5,600 nucleotides of DNA from CAIWHR01 sp040007035 (GTDB taxonomy: Bacteria; Pseudomonadota; Gammaproteobacteria; Burkholderiales; Casimicrobiaceae), in NCBI GenBank assembly GCA_040007035.1, contig JBDTVU010000190.1, positions 1 to 5,600 on the forward strand, in the 5' to 3' direction. Position 1 is the first letter of the stretch, and each line of letters starts with the position of its first letter. Positions 1 through 4,667 of this stretch are shown here, one piece after another. Made by a program: the position numbers and the translations under genes. The notes beneath the pieces are model-generated. The model saw only the letters and a list, made by a program, of their open reading frames with translations. It had not been told where the DNA came from and made no database searches.

Positions 1-281
1 AGCTGCATGATGATCGACGCCGAGATGTACGGCATGATCCCGAGCGCGAGGATCGAGAAGCGCGACAGTGCGCCGCCCGAGAACACGTTGAACAGGCCCA
101 GGATGCCGCCCTGCTGGTTCCGGAACAGCTCGTCCAGCACGGACGCGTTGATCCCCGGCACCGGGATGTGCGTCCCGATCCGATAGACGACCATCGCGCC
201 GAACAGGAACCACAGCCGCCGCTTGAGGTCGGCGTACTTGGAACCGCTCTTCTGAGCTGGATTGGTGATGGCCAACGTCAT
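1..281 (-). CDS. secY: Preprotein translocase subunit SecY, N-terminal part (cut by window edge)
   Basis: SecY is the channel-forming subunit of the SecYEG translocon in the inner membrane; it passes unfolded preproteins outward and inserts membrane proteins. The visible 93 codons cover the cytosolic N-terminus, transmembrane segment 1 (about residues 22–40, after the KRRLWF motif), the periplasmic IPVPGI motif (39–44), the plug region with FSGGALSR (67–74) and the start of TM2 (GIMPYISASII, 81–91). The rest, roughly four-fifths of a normal SecY, lies beyond position 1. It begins 26 nt after the rplO stop, its usual place at the end of the spc operon. The ATG at 281 is preceded by GGGAA with no spacer, which is poor for initiation. 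A TTG two codons later (275) would sit 6 nt from the same GGGAA, so the true start is uncertain. The family assignment is secure. Confidence 0.97.
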   Translation of the reverse strand, partial: MTLAITNPAQKSGSKYADLKRRLWFLFGAMVVYRIGTHIPVPGINASVLDELFRNQQGGILGLFNVFSGGALSRFSILALGIMPYISASIIMQ

Positions 282-307
282 TTCCCGTGATTGGAGCGCG
301 CGCCCGG

Positions 308-739
308 TCAGGCGACGCTGCCGCCGGCGGCTTCGATCGCCGCCTTCGCGCCCTTGGTCGCGGCGACGCCCGTGAGCTTCACCGCCTTCGTCAGTTCGCC
401 CGACTTGATGACCTTCGCCGCCTTCGCAAGCGAGGGCACGATCCCGGCGGACTTAAGCGCCAGCAGGTCAACGTCGGCCACCGGCAGGCGGGCGAGATCG
501 GACAGCCGCACTTCGGCGGTGTCGTTCTTCGCCAGCGAGACGAAGCCGCGCTTGGGCAGCCGGCGCTGCAGCGGCATCTGGCCGCCCTCGAAGCCGACCT
601 TGTGGAAACCGCCCGAGCGGGACTTCTGGCCCTTGTGGCCGCGACCCGCGGTCTTGCCGAGTCCCGAGCCGATGCCGCGACCGACGCGGCGCCGGGCCTT
701 CTTCGACCCTTCGGCCGGCTTGATGGTGTTAAGACGCAT
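308..739 (-). CDS. rplO: 50S ribosomal protein L15
   Basis: L15 is a late-assembling large-subunit protein that binds 23S rRNA through a long basic, glycine-rich N-terminal arm. That arm is clear here at about residues 18–44 (RRVGRGIGSGLGKTAGRGHK and onward), followed by GGQMPLQRRLPKRGF (52–66). The C-terminal globular part ends with the family pattern TKGAKAAIEAAGGSV. The length is 143 residues, normal for bacterial L15 (about 144). The ATG at 739 was chosen because MRLNTIKPAEGSKKARRRVG matches family N-termini and GAGG lies 6 nt upstream (746–749). The reading frame is open further upstream, but that stretch overlaps rpmD and is not coding in this frame. The gene lies 17 nt after rpmD and 26 nt before secY. 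Nothing is missing or broken. Confidence 0.98.
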   Translation of the reverse strand: MRLNTIKPAEGSKKARRRVGRGIGSGLGKTAGRGHKGQKSRSGGFHKVGFEGGQMPLQRRLPKRGFVSLAKNDTAEVRLSDLARLPVADVDLLALKSAGIVPSLAKAAKVIKSGELTKAVKLTGVAATKGAKAAIEAAGGSVA

Positions 740-756
740 CGCGTGCCTCGTATCCG

Positions 757-942
757 TTATTCCGCGACCTTGAGCAGGTAGCTGACCTTGTTGATCATCC
801 CGCGCGTGGACGGCGTGTCGATGACTTCGACCGTGTGGTTCGTCCACTTGAGGCCGAGGCCGCGCACCGTCGCGCGATGGTCCGACTTGGTCGACGCAAT
901 GCTCTTCGCCAGCGTTACCTTGATCTTCTTCGGCGCCACCAT
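757..942 (-). CDS. rpmD: 50S ribosomal protein L30
   Basis: L30 is a small large-subunit protein on the solvent side of the 50S subunit. The 61-residue product has the normal bacterial length and the family core: KIKVTLAKS (6–14), the HRATVRGLGLK motif (22–32), NHTVEVIDTP (35–44) and RGMINKVSYLLKV at the C-terminus. The start was set at the ATG at 942 because GGAGG (950–954) lies 7 nt upstream and the product then begins MVAPKKIKV. A GTG at the next codon would give MAPKKIKV with a longer 10-nt spacer and is a minor alternative. Only 2 nt separate the gene from the rpsE stop, so its ribosome binding site lies inside the rpsE coding sequence. This suggests translational coupling to S5. Confidence 0.97.
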   Translation of the reverse strand: MVAPKKIKVTLAKSIASTKSDHRATVRGLGLKWTNHTVEVIDTPSTRGMINKVSYLLKVAE

Positions 943-944
943 GG

Positions 945-1475
945 TCAGGCCTCCGTCAGCTGCTCGACGGTGAGGCCGCGCTTGGCGGCGATCTCGGCCG
1001 GCGAATTCAGGCGCTTCAGCGCGTCGAGCGTCGCCCGGACCAGGTTGTACGGGTTCGTCGAGCCGTGGCACTTCGCCAGCACGTTGGTGACCCCGACGAC
1101 CTCGAACACCGCACGCATCGGGCCGCCGGCGATCACGCCGGTGCCGTCCGCCGCGGGCTGCATGAACACCTTGGTCGCGCCGTGGCGGCCTTCGACCGCG
1201 TGGTGGACGGTGCCTTTCTTCAGGTTCACCTTGACCATCCGGCGGCGCGCCTCTTCCATCGCCTTCTGCACCGCGACCGGCACTTCCTTCGCCTTGCCCT
1301 TGCCGATGCCGACGCGGCCATCGCCATCGCCGACGACGGTCAGCGCGGCGAAGCCGAGGATCCGGCCGCCCTTGACGACCTTGGTCACGCGATTGATGGC
1401 GATCATCTTCTCGCGCAGGCCGTCGCCGCGGTCCTCCTGCTGCTGCATTCTCGAATTGGATCTCGGATTAGCCAT
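945..1475 (-). CDS. rpsE: 30S ribosomal protein S5
   Basis: S5 lies at the mRNA entry side of the 30S subunit; in E. coli it affects decoding accuracy and is the site of spectinomycin-resistance mutations. The N-terminal dsRNA-binding-like domain covers about residues 19–82, with the loop VTKVVKGGRI (30–39) and VVGDGDGRVGIGKGKAKEVP (47–66). The C-terminal domain carries GTGVIAGGPMRAVFE (111–125) and HGSTNPYNLVRATLDAL (137–153). The length, 176 residues, is slightly above the usual 165–174 because of a polar N-terminal tail (MANPRSNSRMQQQEDRGD). The ATG at 1475 has AGGG about 7 nt upstream, overlapping the rplR stop. Met10 has only an abutting GAGA and is less likely. The gene is 9 nt after rplR and 2 nt before rpmD. 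No resistance-type change is evident by eye. Confidence 0.98.
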   Translation of the reverse strand: MANPRSNSRMQQQEDRGDGLREKMIAINRVTKVVKGGRILGFAALTVVGDGDGRVGIGKGKAKEVPVAVQKAMEEARRRMVKVNLKKGTVHHAVEGRHGATKVFMQPAADGTGVIAGGPMRAVFEVVGVTNVLAKCHGSTNPYNLVRATLDALKRLNSPAEIAAKRGLTVEQLTEA

Positions 1476-1484
1476 GATCGCGCC

Positions 1485-1838
1485 CTAGAATTTGAGTCCG
1501 GCTTCGCGGGCCGCATCGGCCAGCGCCTGCACGCGCCCGTGGTAGCGGAACCCCGACCGGTCGAACGCGACAGCGTCGATGCCGAGCGCCTTCGCGCGGT
1601 CGGCGATGCGCTTGCCGACGATCGCGGCCGCTGCCTTGTTGCCGCCGTTCTTCACGTCCTTGCGCACTTCCGCCTCGAGCGTCGACGCACTGGCAAGCAC
1701 GCGGTCGCCGGTCGGCGCGACGATCTGCGCGTAGATGTGGCTGTTCGATCGGATGACCACCAGCCGCGTCACCCGCTGCAGGGCGATGCGGATCCGCGTC
1801 TTGCGGGCGCGGCGGACACGAGCTTCCTTCTTGTTCAT
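1485..1838 (-). CDS. rplR: 50S ribosomal protein L18
   Basis: L18 binds 5S rRNA, with L5 and L25, and helps seat the 5S particle on the 50S subunit. The product is 117 residues, the standard length. It has the basic N-terminal arm (NKKEARVRRARKTRIRI, residues 2–18), the RLVVIRSNSHIYAQIV strand region (25–40), and the conserved end AFDRSGFRYHGRVQALADAA followed by REAGLKF. The ATG at 1838 is the only start that gives the full basic arm; GGGG lies 6 nt upstream (1845–1848). The gene follows rplF after 54 nt, the longest gap within this part of the spc operon, and precedes rpsE by 9 nt. The three 5S-related proteins are split in the operon as usual, with L5 upstream. Confidence 0.98.
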   Translation of the reverse strand: MNKKEARVRRARKTRIRIALQRVTRLVVIRSNSHIYAQIVAPTGDRVLASASTLEAEVRKDVKNGGNKAAAAIVGKRIADRAKALGIDAVAFDRSGFRYHGRVQALADAAREAGLKF

Positions 1839-1892
1839 CGATGACCCCAGTCGGCTTCGTGCGGACTCGGCGGCGGCCGGCCCCGCAATCCA

Positions 1893-2420
1893 TCACTTCT
1901 TCTTCGTTTCCTTGATCACGACGCGCTCGTCGTGATAGCGCACGCCCTTGCCCTTGTACGGCTCCGGCGGGCGGTAGGCGCGGATCTCCGCGGCGACCTG
2001 CCCCACCTGCTGGCGGTCGATGCCCTTCACCAGGATCTCGGTCTGCTGCGGCGTCTCGACCTTGACGCCCTTCGGCATCAGGTGGACGACCGGGTGCGAG
2101 AAGCCGAGCGACAGGTTGACCTTGTCGCCGGCGGCCTGCGCCCTGAAGCCGACGCCGACCAGCGTCAGCTTCTTCTCGAAGCCGGCGGTCACGCCCTTGA
2201 CCATGTTGGCCACCAGCGCGCGCAGCGTGCCGTGCATCGCGTTGACGCTTGCGTTGGCGGCCTTGCACACCAGTTGGTCGCCGTTCTTCTCGATCGAGAG
2301 GCCGTCGCCGTACTTGCGGTGCAGCGTGCCCAACGGACCCTTGACGGTGATCTCGCCCGGCGCCAGCGTAACCTCGACCTTCGGCGGCAGCGGGACGGGA
2401 GAATTGCCGATTCGCGACAT
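1893..2420 (-). CDS. rplF: 50S ribosomal protein L6
   Basis: L6 lies near the factor-binding (GTPase) side of the 50S subunit and contacts the sarcin–ricin loop region of 23S rRNA. The 175-residue protein has the expected two related alpha/beta domains, about 1–82 and 83–172. Recognisable segments are MSRIGNSPVPLP at the start, GPLGTL (28–33), LTLVGVGFRAQ (85–95), HPVVHLMP (109–116) and the family signature PPEPYKGKGVRY (151–162), ending in a KKK tail. The length is normal (about 176). The ATG at 2420 has GGAGG 5 nt upstream (2426–2430), an excellent ribosome binding site. The gene starts 11 nt after the rpsH stop. A 54-nt gap follows before rplR; it has short GC-rich self-complementary runs but no terminator with a U-tract. 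Confidence 0.98.
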   Translation of the reverse strand: MSRIGNSPVPLPPKVEVTLAPGEITVKGPLGTLHRKYGDGLSIEKNGDQLVCKAANASVNAMHGTLRALVANMVKGVTAGFEKKLTLVGVGFRAQAAGDKVNLSLGFSHPVVHLMPKGVKVETPQQTEILVKGIDRQQVGQVAAEIRAYRPPEPYKGKGVRYHDERVVIKETKKK

Positions 2421-2431
2421 GGCTTCCTCCC

Positions 2432-2827
2432 TCAGGCGACGATGCAGAGGACTTCGCCGCCGACGCCGGTAGCGCGCGCCTTGCGGTCGGTCATCACGCC
2501 GCGCGACGTCGAGACGATGGCGATGCCCAGCCCGTTCATCACGCGCGGGATGTCGTCCTTGCCCTTGTAGATGCGCAGCCCCGGCGCCGACACCCGCTCG
2601 ATCTTCTCGATCACCGGGCGGCCGGCGTAGTACTTGAGGGCGATTTCGAGCACCGGCTTGACGTCCTCGCCGGAGACCTTGAACGCCTCGATGTAGCCTT
2701 CGTCCTTCAGCACCTTCGCAATGGCCAGCTTGACCTTGGACGAGGGCATCGTGACCACCGCATGCTCCACCATCTGCGCATTGCGGATGCGCGTCAGCAT
2801 GTCGGCGATAGGATCAGTCATGCTCAT
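2432..2827 (-). CDS. rpsH: 30S ribosomal protein S8
   Basis: S8 is a primary 16S rRNA binder (helix 21 region) in the central domain of the 30S subunit. In E. coli it is also the translational repressor of the spc operon, binding mRNA near the rplE start. The 131-residue product shows DPIADMLTRIRNAQ (5–18), MPSSKVKLAIAKVL (27–40), the PGLRIYKGK strand (82–90) and the RNA-binding signature STSRGVMTDRKAR (106–118). The ATG at 2827 is favoured over the one at 2821 by family N-termini (MSM-DPIADM) and by a strong Shine-Dalgarno match (GAGGTGAT, 2830–2837), with 6 nt between GAGG and the ATG. The gene lies 24 nt after rpsN and 11 nt before rplF. Whether it represses its own operon here cannot be read from the sequence. 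Confidence 0.98.
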   Translation of the reverse strand: MSMTDPIADMLTRIRNAQMVEHAVVTMPSSKVKLAIAKVLKDEGYIEAFKVSGEDVKPVLEIALKYYAGRPVIEKIERVSAPGLRIYKGKDDIPRVMNGLGIAIVSTSRGVMTDRKARATGVGGEVLCIVA

Positions 2828-2829
2828 GA

Positions 2830-2841
2830 ATCACCTCACCT
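2830..2841 (-). promoter_or_regulatory. Strong, tandem Shine-Dalgarno of rpsH
   Basis: Upstream of the rpsH ATG the transcript reads AGGTGAGGTGAT, with two back-to-back AGGTG units. The inner one extends to GAGGTGAT, an 8-nt match to the usual anti-Shine-Dalgarno end of 16S rRNA, with 6 nt between GAGG and the ATG at 2827. This site decides the start at 2827 rather than 2821. It is the strongest match to the anti-Shine-Dalgarno that I see in the window. Confidence 0.75.
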
Positions 2842-2851
2842 GCATTGATCG

Positions 2852-3157
2852 TTACCAGCTGGCCTTGACGATGCCCGGAATCTCGCCCCGCATCGCGAAC
2901 TCTCTCAGCTTGTTGCGGCCGAGGCCGAACTTGCGGAAGAAGCCGCGCGGGCGACCGGTGATCGCGCAACGGTTGCGCAGGCGAGTCGGGTTCGCGTTGC
3001 GCGGCAGCTGCTGCAGCTTGAGCCGCGCGGCGAACCGATCCTCGTCCGACACCTTGGTGTTGTTGATGATGGCGAGCAGCGCCTCGCGCTTCCTGGCGTA
3101 CTTCTTCACCAGTACGCGTCGCTTCTCGTCGCGGTTGATCAGGGACAGTTTCGCCAT
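2852..3157 (-). CDS. rpsN: 30S ribosomal protein S14, long zinc-free form
   Basis: S14 sits in the head of the 30S subunit and is needed late in small-subunit assembly. The 101-residue length, the insertion-bearing middle (about 30–55) and the absence of paired CXXC motifs identify the long, zinc-independent (C-minus) form; the only cysteine is Cys64. The family signature is seen as LRNRCAITGRPRGFFRKFGL (60–79), followed by the conserved C-terminal SRNKLRE-like segment (here GRNKLREFA) and the PGIVKASW end. The ATG at 3157 has GAGG 5 nt upstream (3163–3166), overlapping the rplE TGA stop. The genes are 7 nt apart and probably translationally coupled. Being the Zn-free version in the main operon, it does not depend on zinc supply. 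It precedes rpsH by 24 nt. Confidence 0.98.
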   Translation of the reverse strand: MAKLSLINRDEKRRVLVKKYARKREALLAIINNTKVSDEDRFAARLKLQQLPRNANPTRLRNRCAITGRPRGFFRKFGLGRNKLREFAMRGEIPGIVKASW

Positions 3158-3164
3158 GGCGGCC

Positions 3165-3704
3165 TCAGTTCTTGAACGGGAACCGGAACGCGGCGAGCAG
3201 TGCCTTCGCCTCGGCGTCCGTCTTCGCGCTGGTGGTGATCGTGATGTTCATCCCCCTCAGCGCATCGATCTTGTCGTACTCGATCTCGGGAAAGATGATC
3301 TGTTCCTTGACGCCCATGTTGAAGTTGCCGCGGCCGTCGAACGAGCGTCCGGAAACGCCGCGGAAGTCGCGCACACGCGGCAGCGCGATCGACACCAGCC
3401 GGTCGAGGAACTCGTACATCCTCTCCTGGCGCAGCGTCACCATGCAGCCGATCGGGTAGCCTTCGCGGATCTTGAATCCGGCGATCGCCTTCTTGGCCTT
3501 GGTGATCACCGGCTTCTGGCCGGAGATCTTCTGCATGTCGGCGGCGGCGTTCTCCAGCAGCTTCTTGTCGCCGATCGCCTCGCCGACGCCCATGTTGAGG
3601 ACGATCTTCTGCAGGCGCGGCACTTGCATCACCGACTTGTACCCGAACTGCTTGACCAGCGCGGGCACGATTTCCTTCTTGTAGACTTCCTTCAGGCGGG
3701 CCAT
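3165..3704 (-). CDS. rplE: 50S ribosomal protein L5
   Basis: L5 binds 5S rRNA and forms part of the central protuberance, contacting S13 across the subunit bridge and the P-site tRNA. The 179-residue product has normal length. It shows MARLKEVYKKEIVPALVKQF at the start, the L5 signature MQKISGQKPVITKAKKA (57–73), GYPIGCMVTLR (82–92), FLDRLVSIALPRVRDFRG (99–116), SFDGRGNFNMGVKEQIIFPE (121–140) and the LLAAFRFPFKN end. Residue 93 is Gln; this position, directly after TLR, is usually Gly in the homologues I recall. The ATG at 3704 has a modest GAGA 7 nt upstream (3712–3715). It follows rplX by 13 nt and precedes rpsN by 7 nt. In E. coli the S8 repressor site spans this start; I do not see a clear copy here. 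Confidence 0.98.
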   Translation of the reverse strand: MARLKEVYKKEIVPALVKQFGYKSVMQVPRLQKIVLNMGVGEAIGDKKLLENAAADMQKISGQKPVITKAKKAIAGFKIREGYPIGCMVTLRQERMYEFLDRLVSIALPRVRDFRGVSGRSFDGRGNFNMGVKEQIIFPEIEYDKIDALRGMNITITTSAKTDAEAKALLAAFRFPFKN

Positions 3705-3717
3705 GTCTGTCTCTCGG

Positions 3718-4032
3718 TCAGGCGACGAGCTCGCCGTTGGACTTGAAGAAACGGACCTTGCGGCCGTCCTCCAGCATCCGGAAGCCGACCCGGTCCGCCT
3801 TCTTCGTCACCGGGTTCCAGAGCGCGACGTTTGACGCGTGGATCGGCATTTCCTTGGTGACGATCCCGCCCGGCTCGTTCTTCATCGGGTTCGGGCGCGC
3901 GTGCTTCTTGACCTGGTTGATTCCGGCGACGAGCAGATGCGTATCGCCCGCTACGGCGGTGACCGATCCACGCTTGCCCTTGTCGCGGCCGGTGATGACG
4001 ACGATCTGGTCGCCCTTCTTGATCTTGCGCAT
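3718..4032 (-). CDS. rplX: 50S ribosomal protein L24
   Basis: L24 is an assembly-initiating 50S protein that binds the 5' domain of 23S rRNA and lies near the peptide exit tunnel. The 104-residue protein has the normal length. Its KOW RNA-binding motif is at about residues 5–32 (KKGDQIVVITGRDKGKRG, then SVTAV), followed by GINQVKKHARPN (37–48), GGIVTKEMPIHASNVAL (55–71) and the basic KADRVGFRMLEDGRKVRF C-terminal strand. The ATG at 4032 was chosen from family N-termini (MRKIKKGD) and from GGAGG (4037–4041), 4 nt upstream and overlapping the rplN stop. The reading frame stays open far upstream through rplN, but that stretch is an antiparallel-free shadow of rplN in another frame and is not part of the gene. 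Gaps are 8 nt from rplN and 13 nt to rplE. Confidence 0.98.
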   Translation of the reverse strand: MRKIKKGDQIVVITGRDKGKRGSVTAVAGDTHLLVAGINQVKKHARPNPMKNEPGGIVTKEMPIHASNVALWNPVTKKADRVGFRMLEDGRKVRFFKSNGELVA

Positions 4033-4040
4033 GGGGCCTC

Positions 4041-4409
4041 CTAGAGCACTTCCGGCGCGAGCGAGACGATCTTCATGAACCGCTCGGTGCGCAGCTCTCG
4101 GGTGACCGGCCCGAAAATGCGGGTGCCGATCGGCTCGAGCTTGGCGTTCAGCAGCACGGCGGCGTTGGTGTCGAAGCACACCTTGGCGCCGTCGTCGCGG
4201 CGGACGCCGTGGCGCGTGCGCACCACGACGGCGTTGTAGATCTCGCCCTTCTTGACGCGACCGCGCGGCGCAGCGTCCTTGACGCTGACCTTGATCACGT
4301 CGCCGATGTGCGCGTACCGGCGCTTGGACCCGCCGAGCACCTTTATGCACATCACTCGGCGGGCGCCGGTATTGTCGGCGACCTCGAGCATCGACTGCAT
4401 CTGGATCAT
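4041..4409 (-). CDS. rplN: 50S ribosomal protein L14, first gene of the spc operon
   Basis: L14 is a highly conserved 50S protein at the subunit interface; it binds 23S rRNA, contacts L19 and 16S helix 14, and is the docking site of the silencing factor RsfS. The 122-residue product has the exact family length: MIQMQSMLEVADNTGARRVM, CIKVLGGSKRRYAHIGDVIK, the L14 signature region 60–86 (AVVVRTRHGVRRDDG onward) and the near-invariant IGTRIFGPVTREL followed by FMKIVSLAPEVL. The ATG at 4409 has GGAG 8 nt upstream (4418–4421). A 258-nt spacer with a good promoter precedes it, so it is the first gene of the transcription unit. It is followed after 8 nt by rplX. It is complete and without oddities beyond a Cys at 78 in the signature region. 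Confidence 0.98.
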   Translation of the reverse strand: MIQMQSMLEVADNTGARRVMCIKVLGGSKRRYAHIGDVIKVSVKDAAPRGRVKKGEIYNAVVVRTRHGVRRDDGAKVCFDTNAAVLLNAKLEPIGTRIFGPVTRELRTERFMKIVSLAPEVL

Positions 4410-4427
4410 TGCTGCTTCTCCAACTTG

Positions 4428-4455
4428 AACCGCGGTGCGCGCCGCAGCGGCGGTT
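4428..4455 (-). repeat. Inverted repeat just upstream of the rplN ribosome binding site
   Basis: AACCGC (4455–4450) pairs perfectly with GCGGTT (4433–4428) around a 16-nt GC-rich interior that itself contains CCGCTGCGG. The structure ends 6 nt before the GGAG of rplN (4421–4418). It may help keep the ribosome binding site open or act as a regulatory fold. Chance pairing is quite possible in so GC-rich a leader. Confidence 0.35.
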
Positions 4456-4549
4456 TCGACTACGGCGCCGTTGCGGTCGCGGCGGTGATGCCGCGGCCAG
4501 TTTTGGACCCCGTCCGGGGAATGACCGCAGGTTCCGGCGGTGCTCCGCC

Positions 4550-4570
4550 ATTGACCCGCGGCAGGTCAAT
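4550..4570 (-). repeat. Perfect inverted repeat at the predicted spc transcript start
   Basis: ATTGACC (4570–4564) and GGTCAAT (4556–4550) are perfect reverse complements separated by 7 nt. In RNA the stem can extend inward by a U·G and a G-C pair, giving 9 pairs around the loop CCG. The dyad starts about 6 nt after the -10 element, so it covers roughly +1 to +21. It could be a protein operator or a 5'-terminal stem protecting the mRNA. Its plus-strand TTGACC could also serve as a -35 element for transcription the other way. Confidence 0.55.
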
Positions 4571-4575
4571 CTGAA

Positions 4576-4604
4576 ATTATGACAGCTATCGCGCTTCCTC
4601 GCAA
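4576..4604 (-). promoter_or_regulatory. Candidate spc operon promoter (sigma70-type)
   Basis: On the minus strand, TTGCGA (4604–4599, 4 of 6 to TTGACA) is followed by exactly 17 nt and CATAAT (4581–4576, 5 of 6 to TATAAT). It stands out because it is the one A/T-rich patch in a very GC-rich spacer, and it lies where E. coli has its spc promoter. The start of transcription would fall near 4570–4567. It would drive rplN through secY independently of readthrough from the S10 operon. No experimental support is available here. Confidence 0.65.
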
Positions 4605-4627
4605 CCCCTGTCTGGAATCAACGACTT

Positions 4628-4659
4628 GGCGCCGCCGGGGCATCCGGCCCCGCGGCACC
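4628..4659 (-). terminator. GC-rich hairpin after rpsQ (terminator-like, no U-tract)
   Basis: Starting 8 nt after the rpsQ stop, the transcript can form a long stem. GGTGCCGCGGGGC (4659–4647) pairs with GCCCCGGCGGCGCC (4641–4628) around the loop CGGAT. This gives 13 pairs with one G·U and one bulged G at 4635 or 4636. The RNA then reads AAGUCGUUGAUU, so the run of U needed for classical intrinsic termination is missing. It may be a partial terminator, a 3'-end protecting structure for the S10 mRNA, or a Rho-assisted stop. The hairpin itself is certain as sequence; its function is inferred. Confidence 0.5.
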
Positions 4660-4667
4660 TTCCCCGG

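Larger units (their letters stand above)
4410..4667 (-). other. S10–spc intergenic spacer and spc leader
   Basis: This is the only sizeable non-coding stretch in the window, between the rpsQ stop and the rplN start. In order of transcription it holds a GC hairpin (4659–4628), a sigma70-type promoter (4604–4576), a perfect dyad at the predicted transcript start (4570–4550) and an untranslated leader of about 160 nt. The leader has further pairing potential, and the rplN ribosome binding site follows at 4421–4418. No credible coding frame with a ribosome binding site lies here on either strand. The arrangement matches E. coli, where the spc promoter also lies between rpsQ and rplN. Confidence 0.8.

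Noticed and set aside
1468..2268. A minus-strand open frame of 266 codons spanning parts of rplF and rplR
   Set aside because: It is an Arg/Gly/Ala-rich shadow in another frame of two certain genes, with no ribosome binding site or family resemblance.
3690..3735. An E. coli-like S8 repressor site at the rplX–rplE junction
   Set aside because: I looked for the helix-21-like mRNA target around the rplE start. The bases here do not visibly match the E. coli element, and I cannot fold the region. A covariance-model search would decide.
2721..3746. A plus-strand open frame of 341 codons opposite rpsH, rpsN, rplE and the end of rplX
   Set aside because: High G+C with G/C third positions leaves antisense frames open. 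The product is low-complexity (rich in Arg, Leu, Asp, His), has no recognisable family, and covers four certain ribosomal protein genes on the other strand.
3718..4569. The rplX frame stays open upstream through rplN into the spacer, suggesting a 283-residue protein
   Set aside because: The added part is an Arg/Ser/Pro-rich out-of-frame reading of rplN. L24 has a clean start with GGAGG at 4037–4041 and normal length from 4032.
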